64,000 nt of DNA. It comes from UBA4459 sp963776205. Its GTDB lineage: Bacteria > Bacteroidota > Bacteroidia > Bacteroidales > F082. This document shows, in pieces, positions 45,871 through 55,583 of the stretch (position 1 is its first letter; every line of letters begins with the position of its first letter). The translations under genes were made by a program, and so were the position numbers. The notes beneath the pieces were generated by a model. That model saw only the letters and a program-made list of their open reading frames with translations, was not told where the DNA came from and did no database searches. The stretch is from contig CAVZLR010000002.1 of assembly GCA_963776205.1 (NCBI GenBank), positions 1 through 64,000 of the forward strand. The letters run 5' to 3'.

Positions 45871-47217
45871 TTAATATTTTAATACTTTTTCAACCTTGTT
45901 TCTTCTTAAATAAGAATTGATTATCTGCCGAACTTCCCGGTTATCACGATAAGTTTTTATGCAATCATGCAAGGGTTCCATTTCACCGATAACCTCATTT
46001 ATTGTTACGTACCCAAACCCTTTATATTTTCCATGTTCAACTTTTACAACCGATCGTTCTTCTTCATTTCTCCCTTTATCGATGATGAAAAAATTCTGGT
46101 GATCGAAATGATAGTTTTCGAGCGCTTCATTAACCTTTGCATTATAATCATCCGGCGTTTCTTCACCAACACAGGCACCATTACATTGTTTTATCTGGTG
46201 GTGAAAGCATGCCCCACTTGTTTCATAAAGGCTACACAACTTTTGGCATAATTCATATTCCTCTGTCAATTTAAAAAGATGGTCTTTCCCTTCTTGTGAT
46301 GAACCATAAGTGAAAATGGGGTTCAACTCGTCAACAATACGCATGACTTTCAGGTTCATATATTCATTTTCATCTTCAAATGAGTATAATCCATAATTAA
46401 AAAAAGTACGGCGTTGCAGCCTGTTATATATAGGTTGGTGCTTTTTAATTTCTGACGATTCAAGCAAAAGGGCCAGCAATTCACTTCCGGTAAGTTTGCA
46501 CTGAACATCTGCGATTTCCGCCCGCATTTCCAATGCTTTTTTGTGGAGGTTGTTGTTCATGTGCGATAGCACCCGGTCGTGAATATTAATGGATTTCCCC
46601 ACGTAGATCAAATCTTTATCCTTGTTATAAAAATAATACACACCAGCTTCTTTAGGCAAATCATTCACCAGCGATTTACTTATCTCTGACTGGTATCCAT
46701 TCAATTTGATCTCTTCTGGACGCTCATCAATTGAAAGCAGCATTTCAAACAGTCGGGTTGTTGCCATGGCATCACCGGCTGCTCTATGTCGCGATGGATT
46801 TTCGATGCCCAAATCTTTGCAAAGCTTTCCAAGCCCATAGGCCCTTCTTCCGGGAATCAGTTTCCGGCTGAGTTTTACCGTATCCAGCGTTTTTCGCTGA
46901 AAATCATAACCAAGGCTTTTAAATTCGCTCCTGATGAAATTATAATCAAAACGAACATTGTGCCCCACCAGTATTTTGTCTTCGGTAAGTTCTACCACTT
47001 TTTTGGCGATCTCGCAGAAGCGGGGTGCATCCTGTACGAGGTGATCATTGATTCCTGTCATTTGCACAATGCGGTAAGGGATTTTCTTTTCAGGATTTAC
47101 CAGGCTTTGAAACTCCTCAACTATTTGTTGCCCATCATGCACATAAATAGCAATTTCCGTGATCTTCTCCCCTGCAGGGCTCAATCCGGTGGTTTCAACG
47201 TCAACTATAGCGTACAT
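45871..47217 (-). CDS. DnaQ-like exonuclease fused to GIY-YIG (UvrC/Cho-like) nuclease
   Basis: This 448-residue fusion has an N-terminal DEDDh 3'-5' exonuclease (DVETTGLSPAG, GHNVRFDYNFI, HRAAGDAMATTRL; residues 1-165) and a GIY-YIG endonuclease domain (GVYYFYNKDKDLIYVGKSINIHDRVLSH; about 192-275). A cysteine-rich segment follows (CQKLCSLYETSGACFHHQIKQCNGACVG), like that of UvrC. The combination is known from Actinobacteria and Bacteroidota and resembles E. coli Cho, an SOS-induced nuclease that makes the 3' incision in excision repair. It lies 12 bases after a LexA-like repressor gene on the same strand, which suggests damage-controlled expression. Whether both nuclease domains are active together is unknown. 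Confidence 0.93.
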   Translation of the reverse strand: MYAIVDVETTGLSPAGEKITEIAIYVHDGQQIVEEFQSLVNPEKKIPYRIVQMTGINDHLVQDAPRFCEIAKKVVELTEDKILVGHNVRFDYNFIRSEFKSLGYDFQRKTLDTVKLSRKLIPGRRAYGLGKLCKDLGIENPSRHRAAGDAMATTRLFEMLLSIDERPEEIKLNGYQSEISKSLVNDLPKEAGVYYFYNKDKDLIYVGKSINIHDRVLSHMNNNLHKKALEMRAEIADVQCKLTGSELLALLLESSEIKKHQPIYNRLQRRTFFNYGLYSFEDENEYMNLKVMRIVDELNPIFTYGSSQEGKDHLFKLTEEYELCQKLCSLYETSGACFHHQIKQCNGACVGEETPDDYNAKVNEALENYHFDHQNFFIIDKGRNEEERSVVKVEHGKYKGFGYVTINEVIGEMEPLHDCIKTYRDNREVRQIINSYLRRNKVEKVLKY

Positions 47218-47229
47218 GAATCAGGTAGT

Positions 47230-48030
47230 TTATAAATTCAACTTCATCTGGATAGCCTGCACCTGCTTTTTCAATTTCTCCACTTCTTCTGCCAGGATTT
47301 CCTTCTCTTTGTTTTGAGGTGGCACCTCCGAACTGATGTAATTTACAAACTTCCACACTTCTCTCACCTGGTTAATATGTATTTCGTAAGGTTCATACAA
47401 TGGATTCAGTGAATGCAGTACCAGTTTCCGATTGAGGCGAATGCGGTTTTCTACCACTTTAAAAACTATGCCATCCTCGCGGGTAAGAATGATGTAGGCG
47501 AGGTGATTTTTAATATCGTTCCAGTCGGCAACATATTCTCCCGTTACGTATGATTTATCAGGAATGGGTAACATGGAGTCACCACTTATCTGGAAGCTGC
47601 GGTATTTTTTCTGCTTCGATAAAAAGGGCATCTTAAAAGTGGGCAATATCCGGATGTATTCCGGATCGGCAAAACCGGTTCCGTATCCCGCTTTTGCTTT
47701 TTCTTCAACGAGCTCTATATTTTCTTCATTTTCCTGGTCAACAGTGGTGGCCAGTACCCTGAGTTGGCTGCCTTTTATAAAGGTGTCAAAACCTTGCTCC
47801 AGCTGCTGCAATTGCGATTCGGATAACTCCGACAAATCCACCTTGACCAATGTATCGATGGCAATTCCGTAATATTCTGAAAAAAGGCTTAAGGTTTGCA
47901 GGTTGGGATGCCCTACCCCATTTTCGTATCCGCTTAAAGTGGGCCGTTTCAAATCAAGTGCTGACGCTACTTCATCCTGAGTCCGGTTGCGTCTTTTTCT
48001 TAAAAATTTAATATTTTCCTTGAAGAACAT
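47230..48030 (-). CDS. XRE-HTH transcriptional regulator with S24 LexA-like autoprotease domain
   Basis: This 266-residue regulator has an XRE helix-turn-helix (residues 4-62, RTQDEVASALDLKRPTLSGYENG) and an S24 peptidase-like domain. The likely autocleavage bond is A114-G115 in EKAKAGYGTG; the catalytic serine is S152 in ISGDSMLP and the lysine K191 in GIVFKVVENR. That is the layout of lambda-CI/LexA-type repressors that cut themselves when RecA is activated by damage. A C-terminal coiled coil (about 240-264) is an extra. The DnaQ/GIY-YIG nuclease gene follows after 12 bases. A perfect palindrome at 48060-48078, upstream of the ATG, is a candidate self-operator. Confidence 0.93.
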   Translation of the reverse strand: MFFKENIKFLRKRRNRTQDEVASALDLKRPTLSGYENGVGHPNLQTLSLFSEYYGIAIDTLVKVDLSELSESQLQQLEQGFDTFIKGSQLRVLATTVDQENEENIELVEEKAKAGYGTGFADPEYIRILPTFKMPFLSKQKKYRSFQISGDSMLPIPDKSYVTGEYVADWNDIKNHLAYIILTREDGIVFKVVENRIRLNRKLVLHSLNPLYEPYEIHINQVREVWKFVNYISSEVPPQNKEKEILAEEVEKLKKQVQAIQMKLNL

Positions 48031-48059
48031 GGTTTTTGATTATTATTTAATCGTTTTGA

Positions 48060-48078
48060 TTGATTATATCGTAATCAA
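48060..48078. promoter_or_regulatory. Candidate operator of the LexA-like regulator
   Basis: TTGATTA-TATCG-TAATCAA is a perfect 7-5-7 inverted repeat 29 bases upstream of the regulator's start codon. An additional half-site TTTTTGATTATTA lies at 48033-48045. Position and symmetry fit autoregulation by an XRE dimer. Confidence 0.55.
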
Positions 48079-48106
48079 AAGTAAATAAATTTTCGTTAGC
48101 GGGATT

Positions 48107-48138
48107 AACTTTTCCAAGTTTTAAGCTTTGGAAAAGTT
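48107..48138. repeat. 11-base-pair inverted repeat after the DUF58 gene
   Basis: AACTTTTCCAA and TTGGAAAAGTT form a perfect stem with a 10-base loop between the DUF58 stop and the regulator gene. There is no T run on either strand, so it is not a standard terminator; it could protect an mRNA 3' end. Confidence 0.5.
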
Positions 48139-48144
48139 GATTAA

Positions 48145-49077
48145 TTAATAAAGTCGTTCTCTTTTAAATAGATATGGTAGCAAGATACCCTCGAAGCCTT
48201 TGTTAATATCTGCTTCAACGTAATCAATACCGTAGCGGCCACATCGCACTTCGAGTTCTTTACGGGCCTTGCTGAAGGCAGAACGGTATTGTTCTCTTAC
48301 CTCCACCGGGTTTAACCTGATCACTTCGTGACTTTCCATATCAACAAAGCGGTAGGGACGGTCATCAAGATCCAGTTCTTCTTCCAGTTTTTTATCCACT
48401 GTATGAAACAGGATAACCTCATGTTTGTAATGTTTAAAATGTTGCAGTGCAGCAAACATTTCATCAGCACGATCCTGGTCGTCCATCATATCACTAAAAA
48501 TAATCACCAGCGAGCGTTTATGCAACATCTCAGCAATGCGGTGCAGCGATTCGGTTACATCAGTTCGCTTTTGTTCCTTAGCTTGTTTCATGTCAAGCAA
48601 TCGTTCCATCTCGGCAAATAAGAACTTTTGGTGCACAGAACTGGATTTAACCTGTGTATGTTGCTCCACGGTATCGGAAAAGAAGCTGACCCCCACCGCA
48701 TCACGTTGTTTTTTCATCAGGTTAATGAGGGCAGCAGCAGCATAAATTGAAAATGTAATTTTATTCGGGTTGCTTATGTCTGCTATATCCCTTAAAGGAA
48801 AATACATAGACGATGAACGGTCTACAATGATTCGGCACCGTAGATTGGTTTCTTCTTCGAATCTTTTAACGAACATTTTATCTGTTCGGCCATACAATTT
48901 CCAGTCGATAAAACGGGTTGATTCACCTGAGTTGTAGAGCCTATGTTCGGCAAATTCTACTGAAAAACCATGGAAAGGGCTTTTATGCAACCCGGTTATA
49001 AACCCTTCCACCACCTGGTTTGCCAGAAATTCAAGTGAATTGAATTGTTCGAGTTTGTCCTGATTTATTATTTCCAA
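48145..49077 (-). CDS. DUF58-domain protein
   Basis: This 310-residue cytoplasmic protein has the DUF58 signature: SPFHGFSVEFAEHRLYNSGESTRFIDWKLYGRTDKMFVKRFEEETNLRC, followed by a von Willebrand A-like fold with the metal site DRSSSMYF. DUF58 proteins usually sit beside MoxR-type AAA+ ATPases and vWA membrane proteins (Bat operon) and are thought to help assemble or activate other complexes. Neither partner is adjacent here; it lies between trxA and the LexA-like gene, so it is an isolated member. Confidence 0.9.
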   Translation of the reverse strand: MEIINQDKLEQFNSLEFLANQVVEGFITGLHKSPFHGFSVEFAEHRLYNSGESTRFIDWKLYGRTDKMFVKRFEEETNLRCRIIVDRSSSMYFPLRDIADISNPNKITFSIYAAAALINLMKKQRDAVGVSFFSDTVEQHTQVKSSSVHQKFLFAEMERLLDMKQAKEQKRTDVTESLHRIAEMLHKRSLVIIFSDMMDDQDRADEMFAALQHFKHYKHEVILFHTVDKKLEEELDLDDRPYRFVDMESHEVIRLNPVEVREQYRSAFSKARKELEVRCGRYGIDYVEADINKGFEGILLPYLFKRERLY

Positions 49078-49097
49078 TTTCGTTTTTTCTAAGCCTA

Positions 49098-49125
49098 AAA
49101 AAGGCTGTTTTTCAACAGCCTTTTT
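49098..49125 (-). terminator. Terminator of trxA
   Basis: A perfect 12-base-pair stem AAAAAGGCTGTT/AACAGCCTTTTT with a 4-base loop lies 22 bases after the trxA stop. Its T-rich arm serves the minus strand, and the symmetry would work in both directions. Confidence 0.9.
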
Positions 49126-49146
49126 ACATTTTTACGCAGTTTGTGT

Positions 49147-49464
49147 TTATAACAAAGCATCTAGTTTTTCTACTAACTTTTGTTTTGGAACAGCTCCTAC
49201 CTGCTTATCAACAACCTCCCCGTTTTTAAAGAATAAAATCGTTGGTATATTCCTGATACCATAATTTCTGGCGGTTTCCGGGTTATGATCTACGTCCAGT
49301 TTTCCTACAACAGCTTTATCTTTATATTCTTCACCAATTTCCTGAACGATTGGACCAACCATCCTGCATGGGCCACACCAAACTGCCCAGAAATCAACCA
49401 ATACGGGTTTATCTGATTTTAATACCAACGATTCGAAGGTTCCATCTGTTAATTCAATTGCCAT
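49147..49464 (-). CDS. trxA: Thioredoxin
   Basis: This small cytoplasmic disulfide reductase has the active site WCGPC in VDFWAVWCGPCRMVGP, the cis-proline segment RNIPTILFFKNGE and a length of 105 residues from MAIELTDGTF. The start at 49464 is preferred over the upstream in-frame start at 49494. A TATCTTTG promoter box covers 49492-49499, and thioredoxins do not carry the extra ten residues. A strong terminator at 49098 follows. Confidence 0.97.
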   Translation of the reverse strand: MAIELTDGTFESLVLKSDKPVLVDFWAVWCGPCRMVGPIVQEIGEEYKDKAVVGKLDVDHNPETARNYGIRNIPTILFFKNGEVVDKQVGAVPKQKLVEKLDALL

Positions 49465-49491
49465 AATTTTGGGTATTTTAATTTGCGTGAA

Positions 49492-49499
49492 CAAAGATA
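49492..49499 (-). promoter_or_regulatory. -7 promoter box of trxA
   Basis: TATCTTTG on the minus strand fits TAnnTTTG. It overlaps the upstream candidate start and so fixes the translation start at 49464. Confidence 0.65.
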
Positions 49500-49550
49500 T
49501 ATATTATGCCATATTCAGATAGAAATGAATGAAAAAAAATGTCAACACTT

Positions 49551-52500
49551 TTAATTGATAGAGAATCCGATATAGCCCAATTTGGCTATTTCATGCACAA
49601 AAGGTCTTGGTTCAATTCCGGTTTTTCCTACATGCATTGTTAAAAACTTCCCATTTTCCGGGTCTTCAATTTTCAACTCAAGTTTGCAAGTTCCTGCATT
49701 TTCATTCACCGTTGTATGTAGCAATTTTGTAAAGTTGGAAGTGATGTCGGTAGCCTTTAATTGGATGGTTATCTTTTGTGACATTTTATTCATTGCATCA
49801 CTTAAAAGCAACACATCATTTACCCTGAAACCATAATAGCCCGGCTGGTTATACCTTTCTTCCACTTTTCCAATTACAAATACGCTGTTGCCTTCTTCGA
49901 GCAGGTGTTTCTTTTTCAGAAAGTCTTCTTTAAAAAGCATCAGATCCATGGTTCCCGTAAAATCTTCCAGTATGAAAATACCAAAAGCATCGCCACGTTT
50001 TGTCATTTTTTGTGAAAAACTGTTTACCATCCCTGCAAACATTACGGTTTGATCTTTATAATCTTTCAGGTTACTTCTCAGGTGTGCAATTTCCACATTG
50101 CAATACCTGTCGATGGTGTACCTGTAATCGTCCAGTGGATGGCCGGAAATATAAAAACCTGTTACTTCTTTTTCACTTCGTAGCTGCTGAACCATTGACC
50201 ATGGTTTACAAACTGGCATTTCCGGATCTACCATCTCGAATGCATCGCTCATATCACCAAACAATGAATGTTGCTGTGAATTTGATCTTTCCTGGAAAGC
50301 ATGACCGAACTGGATCACCTTCTCAATAAAAACGGCACTATTTTCATCATCCCTATAGAAATATTGCGCACGATGTGTATTTTCAAAACTATCGAAAGCA
50401 CCTGCCATAGCCAGTGCTTCAAAACTCCTTTTGTTTATTGCTCGCAGGTTGACACGTTTTGCAAAATCGAAGATTGATATAAACTGGCCGTTCTTTTTCT
50501 CTTTCAGCCACAATTTGCTCAACTGCAGCACCTCCAACTCCTTTAATAGCAGCCAGTCCAAAACGGATAACCCCATCTTTGGTCACTGTGAAACTACTTG
50601 CACTTTCATTGATATCAGGTGCCAATACTTTAATTCCCATGCGGTTGGCTTCCTTAATCATCTGGGTAATCTTCTTAATATCATTCAGGTTGCGACTTAA
50701 GTTGGCCGCCATAAACTCAGCCGGATAATGGGTTTTCAGGTAGGCTGTTTGATATGACAAATGCGAATAACAGGTAGCATGTGATTTATTAAATGCATAT
50801 TTGGCAAACTCTTCCCAGTCTTTCCATACTTTTTCAACAATTTCTTGATTCAAGCCGTTTTTCAGACAACCTTCAATAAATTGCACTTTTAGTTTGGCCA
50901 TCACCGACAATTGCTTTTTGCCCATTGCTTTTCTAAGACTGTCAGATTCACCACTTGTAAAACCTGCCATTTTCCGGGCCAACAGCATCACCTGCTCCTG
51001 GTAAACAGTAATACCATAGGTTTCTTTTAGAATTTCTTCCATGACTGGTAAATCATACGAAATTTCCTGTCGTCCATGTTTCCGGTTGATAAAATCAGGA
51101 ATATATTGCATCGGGCCCGGCCTGTAAAGCGCATTCATTGCAATCAGGTCTTCAAACCGAGTAGGTTTTAAATCTTTTAGATGTTTTTGCATTCCATCCG
51201 ACTCGAACTGGAACAAAGCGGTCGTATCACCCCGGCTGTATAATTCGTAGGTGGCTTTATCATCAAAGGGAATAGTGCTTCAATATCAAGGTCAACACCT
51301 TTTGACCTTTTAATATTTTCAATAGTATCTTTGATGATGGTGAGTGTTTTAAGCCCCAGGAAATCCATTTTCAACAGGCCGATCGATTCAATGAATTTAC
51401 CATCATATTGTGTGGCCAGGCTGAGCACCGAATCTTTTACGGATGCCAGCGGTACATATTCATTTAAATCTTCTCTACCAATGATGATTCCACAGGCATG
51501 GGTTCCGGTGTTGCGGACTGACCCTTCCAATTTTAATGCATTTTTTAAAACCGAAATCACCTCAGGGGTTCCTTTTTCAAGTTCATTTTTTAATTCAGGA
51601 ACATTTTTATAAGCATGATTCAAGGCTTATTCCAGGTCCATCAGGTACCAGTTTCGCCAGCCGATCTGCTTCTGACAACGGAAGTTTCTGTACCCGTGGA
51701 AACATCACGTATGGCCATTTTTGCCGCCATAGTTCCAAAGGTGATCAGGTGGGCCACACGCATTTTTCCATATTTTTCAGCAACCCATTCCAGTACTTTA
51801 TCACGTCCGTCATCATCAAAATCAATATCAATATCAGGCATGGAAATACGGTCTGGATTCAGGAAACGCTCAAACAGCAAGGTCGTATTTAAGTGGGTCA
51901 ATATCAGTTATTTTCAAGCTGTATGCTACTGCTGAGCCAGCAGCACTGCCCCTACCCGGCCCCACTGAAACACCCATTTCCCTTGCTGCTTTCAGAAAAT
52001 CCCAAACAATGAGAAAATAATCAGGGAAGCCCATTTTCTTGATGGTCTCCAACTCAAAGTCTAGTCGCTCCTGAATGTTTTCGTTTAATTCTCCGTATCT
52101 TTCTTCAGCTCCTTCATAAGTAATGTGTCTTAAATATTCATTGGCATCGTTAAAAGGTTCAGGAATAATAAACTCGGGCATTATTGGATCATGGTTGAGT
52201 TTGTACAATTCCACTTTATCTACAACTTCATTTGTATTTTCAATGGCTTCAGGGATATCAACAAACAATTCTTTCATTTCTCCCTGTGTTTTAAACCATT
52301 CCTGTTGCGTATAGCGTAAGCGGTTTTTATCGTCCAGATCTCTGGCGGTACCAATACAAATCAAACGGTCATGTGCGCCGGCATCTTCCTTATCCACAAA
52401 ATGTACATCATTGGTAGCCAATACTTTCAGTTGATGTTTTCTAGCAAACTCCAGTAGTACACGGTTCACATACACCTGGTCATCAAAAACCTTTTTATCC

Positions 52501-53795
52501 ATTTCAGGGTCGCCGGTGGCATGTCGCTGTAATTCAAGATACAGGTCATCGCCAAATAACGCCTTCATTTCCAGCAATGCTTCTTCGGCAATTTCTTCTC
52601 CTTCATTAATTATCTTGTCAGGTATTTCACCTCCCAAACATGCTGTGAGTGCGATCAGTCCGTCTTTATGTTTTTTTAGGAGTTCTTTATCAATACGGGG
52701 TTTGTAATACTGGCCATTAATCCAGGCTTCTGAAACCAGTTTCATCAGGTTTTGATAACCCTTCAAGTTTTTTGCAAGCAACACCAAATGCCATCCCGAC
52801 CGATCAACTTTGGCTTCTTTTTGCTGCATACTTCTTCGGGCTACATATACTTCACAACCAATGATAGGTTTTATGCCTTCTTTTAATGCAAAATCGTGAA
52901 ATTTTTTCACACCGAACATATTTCCATGATCGGTAATAGCCAATGCTTTCATACCATCTTCTTTGGCTTTTTTCATCAGCTTAGGTATAGCCGACATGCC
53001 ATCCAGCACTGAAAACTGCGTATGCACATGAAGATGGGTGAATTTAACCTCCAGCAAATCAGCTTCATCCAGTTCCGTTTCAGTAACCTCGGAAGGCAAC
53101 TCAACGATTTCTTCTTCCTCGTGATACGGTTCTACATCAATTCCGATTGATTGTATGGGTTCCGGGTTAACCTGTCGGAAATTTTCCAATGAAGCCTGGT
53201 CAATACCCAGCATATCATAGGTGATGATGCCTATACGGATCAGTTCGAGGAAACATCTTGTAGTTGCCTGCACATCTGCCGATGCATTATGGGCTGCATC
53301 AAATTTTTCGTTGAATAACTTCTCATGCAACTCCTCAAGTGTGGGCCATTTGAAAGTGCCCCCCCGTCCACCAGGCAATTGGCAATATGCTGTTGAAACC
53401 GGAATAGTATCTACCATCTTTTTATCAAAAAGGGGTGTTTCCATTTCCATTCGCAGGAATTCGGACCCAACAATATTGTTATCAAACTCCAGATTATGCC
53501 CCGCGACAACCCTTGCATGCTGCAGTGCTTTGTTAAATTCTTCAAGCACAAAATGTAAAGTTTGGCCTTCCTTTTCTGCACGTTCTGTTGTGATACCGTG
53601 AATTTTTTCCGCTCCCCTGGGAATTACAAATCCATCAGGTTTTACCAGGAAATTTTTTACATCTATTAATTCGCCGTTTAAGTCGTGAATTTGCCATGCC
53701 AACTGAATCAAACGGGGCCAGTTATCGAAATCGGAAAGGGGTGCATTATAATTTTTTGGAAGGCCGGTTGTTTCAGTATCGAAGATCAGGAACAT
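49551..53795 (-). CDS. dnaE: DNA polymerase III alpha subunit with fused N-terminal exonuclease, frameshifted in this sequence
   Basis: This is the replicative polymerase subunit, about 1,415 codons. The N-terminus is a DnaQ-like proofreading exonuclease (DTETTGLP, GHNLEFDNNIVG, HNASADVQAT; residues 1-190). Then come the PHP domain (FTHLHVHTQFSVLDGMS, AITDHGNMFG), the palm with GPGRGSAAGS and catalytic PDIDIDFDDDGRD, helix-hairpin-helix GVGGAAVEQIV and an OB domain (TVMFAGMVNSF). The reading frame breaks near 51879 (+1), 51698 (+1), 51621 (+1), 51275 (+2 or -1) and 50493 (+1). At each point the next frame continues the conserved DnaE sequence exactly. An essential gene with every domain preserved suggests sequencing errors. 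It is the only alpha-subunit gene in the window. Confidence 0.9.
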
Positions 53796-53895
53796 GAACT
53801 AAACTTTTTTATATATTTGATTTTAAGCTATTTAACTAACCACAGGAGGATGAAACAAAATTAATCAAATAGCTTCTCAGATTCAAATTTGTTGA

Positions 53896-53903
53896 TAACT
53901 TTG
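53896..53903 (+). promoter_or_regulatory. -7 promoter box before the 214-residue lipoprotein gene
   Basis: TAACTTTG fits TAnnTTTG and lies 51 bases before the start codon at 53955. Confidence 0.5.
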
Positions 53904-53954
53904 AAGGGTTTTATTGAACGAATTGGAACTCAGCGAACTTAAAAAGATCATTAA

Positions 53955-54599
53955 ATGACATACCTGTTAAAACGATGCGGAATTCATACTTTAAACTTTT
54001 TTTTCATATTCACATGGCTGTTTTTTTACTCTTGCCAGGAAAAATCAGGTAGCCAATTACAAATGGAAGATAACTCCGCTTTTATGGCTATCGTAGCTTT
54101 TCAGGATTCAATTGTTCATGCCAACACACCCGGAATTAATACGATTGATCAAGCTTATTTGTATTATCTCGATTCCGTATGTCCATTGATTTTAGAAAAT
54201 GGTGATTTCAGCCTTTCCGGTATTAATGCAGAAATTCGGGAGAAATTATTTGAAAGTTTGCAAGAAAATGAATTAGCAGAAATTTTTCAAGTAGGTGATA
54301 GCCTCGAATATTTCAGCATGGATGTAAAAAGAAGGGTCAAGAAGTATTTTCCCTACTATGTGACAATGAATATGAAAGGCCAGTTTGCCGGATTATTAAA
54401 AAGCCTTTCAGACACTGATCCTTTTATGAATAAATATTACAGCAGTATGTTGGAATCGGGCGATATCTCCCCTGCTTGTTTCGGTATGGTATTAAGGGAT
54501 TATAACCAACTAGATTTTTCAAATCCAAGTAACAGGTTGCTTTTAACTGTCACTATACTCAGCGTAAATGAGACCATTAAAGACCGTTTTGTGCATTAG
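53955..54599 (+). CDS. Hypothetical lipoprotein
   Basis: I do not recognise a family. The 214-residue product has a hydrophobic segment (about 14-27) ending in FFYSC, which fits a lipoprotein signal with the lipidated Cys followed by QEKSGS. The rest is soluble, mixed-charge and mostly helical by composition, without repeats or metal motifs. It lies in the gap between dnaE (divergent) and rpsP, and has its own promoter box at 53896. Codon use looks like that of its neighbours, so it is likely a real gene. Confidence 0.7.
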   Translation: MTYLLKRCGIHTLNFFFIFTWLFFYSCQEKSGSQLQMEDNSAFMAIVAFQDSIVHANTPGINTIDQAYLYYLDSVCPLILENGDFSLSGINAEIREKLFESLQENELAEIFQVGDSLEYFSMDVKRRVKKYFPYYVTMNMKGQFAGLLKSLSDTDPFMNKYYSSMLESGDISPACFGMVLRDYNQLDFSNPSNRLLLTVTILSVNETIKDRFVH

Positions 54600-54702
54600 A
54601 TTAGGACTTTTTCGAATAAAATAGTTTTATATTTCAAAAAATAATCGGATATTTGCAGCCCGATTTTAGAATCGTATTTATTCACTTAAAAATTAATTAG
54701 TT

Positions 54703-55554
54703 ATGCCAACTATGATGAGATTGCAACGGCATGGTAAAAAGGGAATGCCTTTTTATCATATCGTAATTGCGGATGGTCGTGCACCACGAGACGGGCGTTT
54801 TATTGAGAAGATAGGTACATACAATCCCATCCCAAATCCAGCCGAAATTATTTTAAATTTTGATAAGGCTTTGGATTGGCTGCAAAAAGGTGCTCAGCCT
54901 TCTGATACAGTTAAAAGCATTCTTTCTTACAAAGGTGTTTTATTTAAACACCACCTTATTAAAGGGTTAAATAAAGGTGCGTTAACAGAAGCAGAAGTGG
55001 AAGTTAAATTCCAGGCCTGGCTCAAAGAAAAAGAAGCTAAAATTGAAGCTAAACTAAGCGGACTGGCTGAAAAAAGTCGTTCTGAAAAGAAAGCTGCACT
55101 TGAAGCCGAAACGAAAGTTAAAGAAGATCGTGAAGCTGAATTAGCTAAAAAAAGAGCTGCTGCTATTGAGGCCGAAGTAAAAGAAGCAAAAGCATCTGCA
55201 GAAGAAGTAGCAAATGAAGAGGTAGCCGTTGAAGAAGAGGAAATGCTGACCAAAGAAGCTGTTGCCGAGAAAGTTGCCGAGAAGGTTGAAGTGAAAGAAG
55301 AGAAAGCTGAAGAAAAGGTTGAAGAAGAAGTTAAGGATGAGGTGAAGGAAGAAGAGAAGGCTGAGGTGAAGGCTGAGGCTAAGGAAGAAGAGAAAGTTGA
55401 AGAAAAAGAAGAAGTAAAGGCTGAGGTGAAAGAGGAAGAGAAGGCTGAGGTGAAGGCTGTGGCTAAAGCTAAAGAAGAGGTGAAGGAAGAAGAAAAAGTT
55501 GAAGAGAAAGAAGCTGAAAAGGAAGCAGATGAAGAAAAGAAAGATAAAGAATAA
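54703..55554 (+). CDS. rpsP: 30S ribosomal protein S16 with long acidic/basic C-terminal extension
   Basis: The first 80 or so residues are ribosomal protein S16 of the small-subunit body: MRLQRHGKKGMPFYHIVIADGRAPRDGRFIEKIGTYNP then LDWLQKGAQPSDTVKSILS. Bacteroidota S16 proteins often have a helical tail taking them to about 180 residues, and a first tail (about 85-170, AEVEVKFQAWLKEKEAKIEAKLSGL) is present. Here the tail continues to residue 283 as an almost pure E/K/A/V stretch of repeated units such as VKEEEKAEVKA and EEKVEEKE. It is predicted to be a long charged single helix or disordered. A terminator follows at 55584, so rpsP is transcribed apart from rimM. The S16 identity is certain; the tail's purpose is unknown. 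Confidence 0.97.
   Translation: MPTMMRLQRHGKKGMPFYHIVIADGRAPRDGRFIEKIGTYNPIPNPAEIILNFDKALDWLQKGAQPSDTVKSILSYKGVLFKHHLIKGLNKGALTEAEVEVKFQAWLKEKEAKIEAKLSGLAEKSRSEKKAALEAETKVKEDREAELAKKRAAAIEAEVKEAKASAEEVANEEVAVEEEEMLTKEAVAEKVAEKVEVKEEKAEEKVEEEVKDEVKEEEKAEVKAEAKEEEKVEEKEEVKAEVKEEEKAEVKAVAKAKEEVKEEEKVEEKEAEKEADEEKKDKE
55290..55530 (+). repeat. Imperfect tandem repeat encoding the S16 acidic/basic tail
   Basis: Units built on GAGGTGAAGGAAGAAGAG and AAGGCTGAGGTGAAGGCT recur four to five times in frame. Such repeats can expand or contract by slippage, in multiples of three here. Confidence 0.75.
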
Positions 55555-55583
55555 ATATTAAATTCATTTATCTAACATTTTAA

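Noticed and set aside
45648..45920. Plus-strand open frame of 90 codons
   Set aside because: It runs across the terminator and the tRNA-Ser(TGA) gene in antisense and has no protein-like features.
48107..48138. Terminator after the DUF58 gene
   Set aside because: The stem is perfect but no T run follows on either strand, so it is listed as an inverted repeat only.
54927..55253. Serine/alanine-rich open frame opposite rpsP
   Set aside because: It is the antisense shadow of the Glu/Lys/Ala-rich repeat of S16 and not an independent gene.
55290..55530. CRISPR-like or minisatellite array
   Set aside because: The repeats have no unique spacers and stay in the S16 reading frame.
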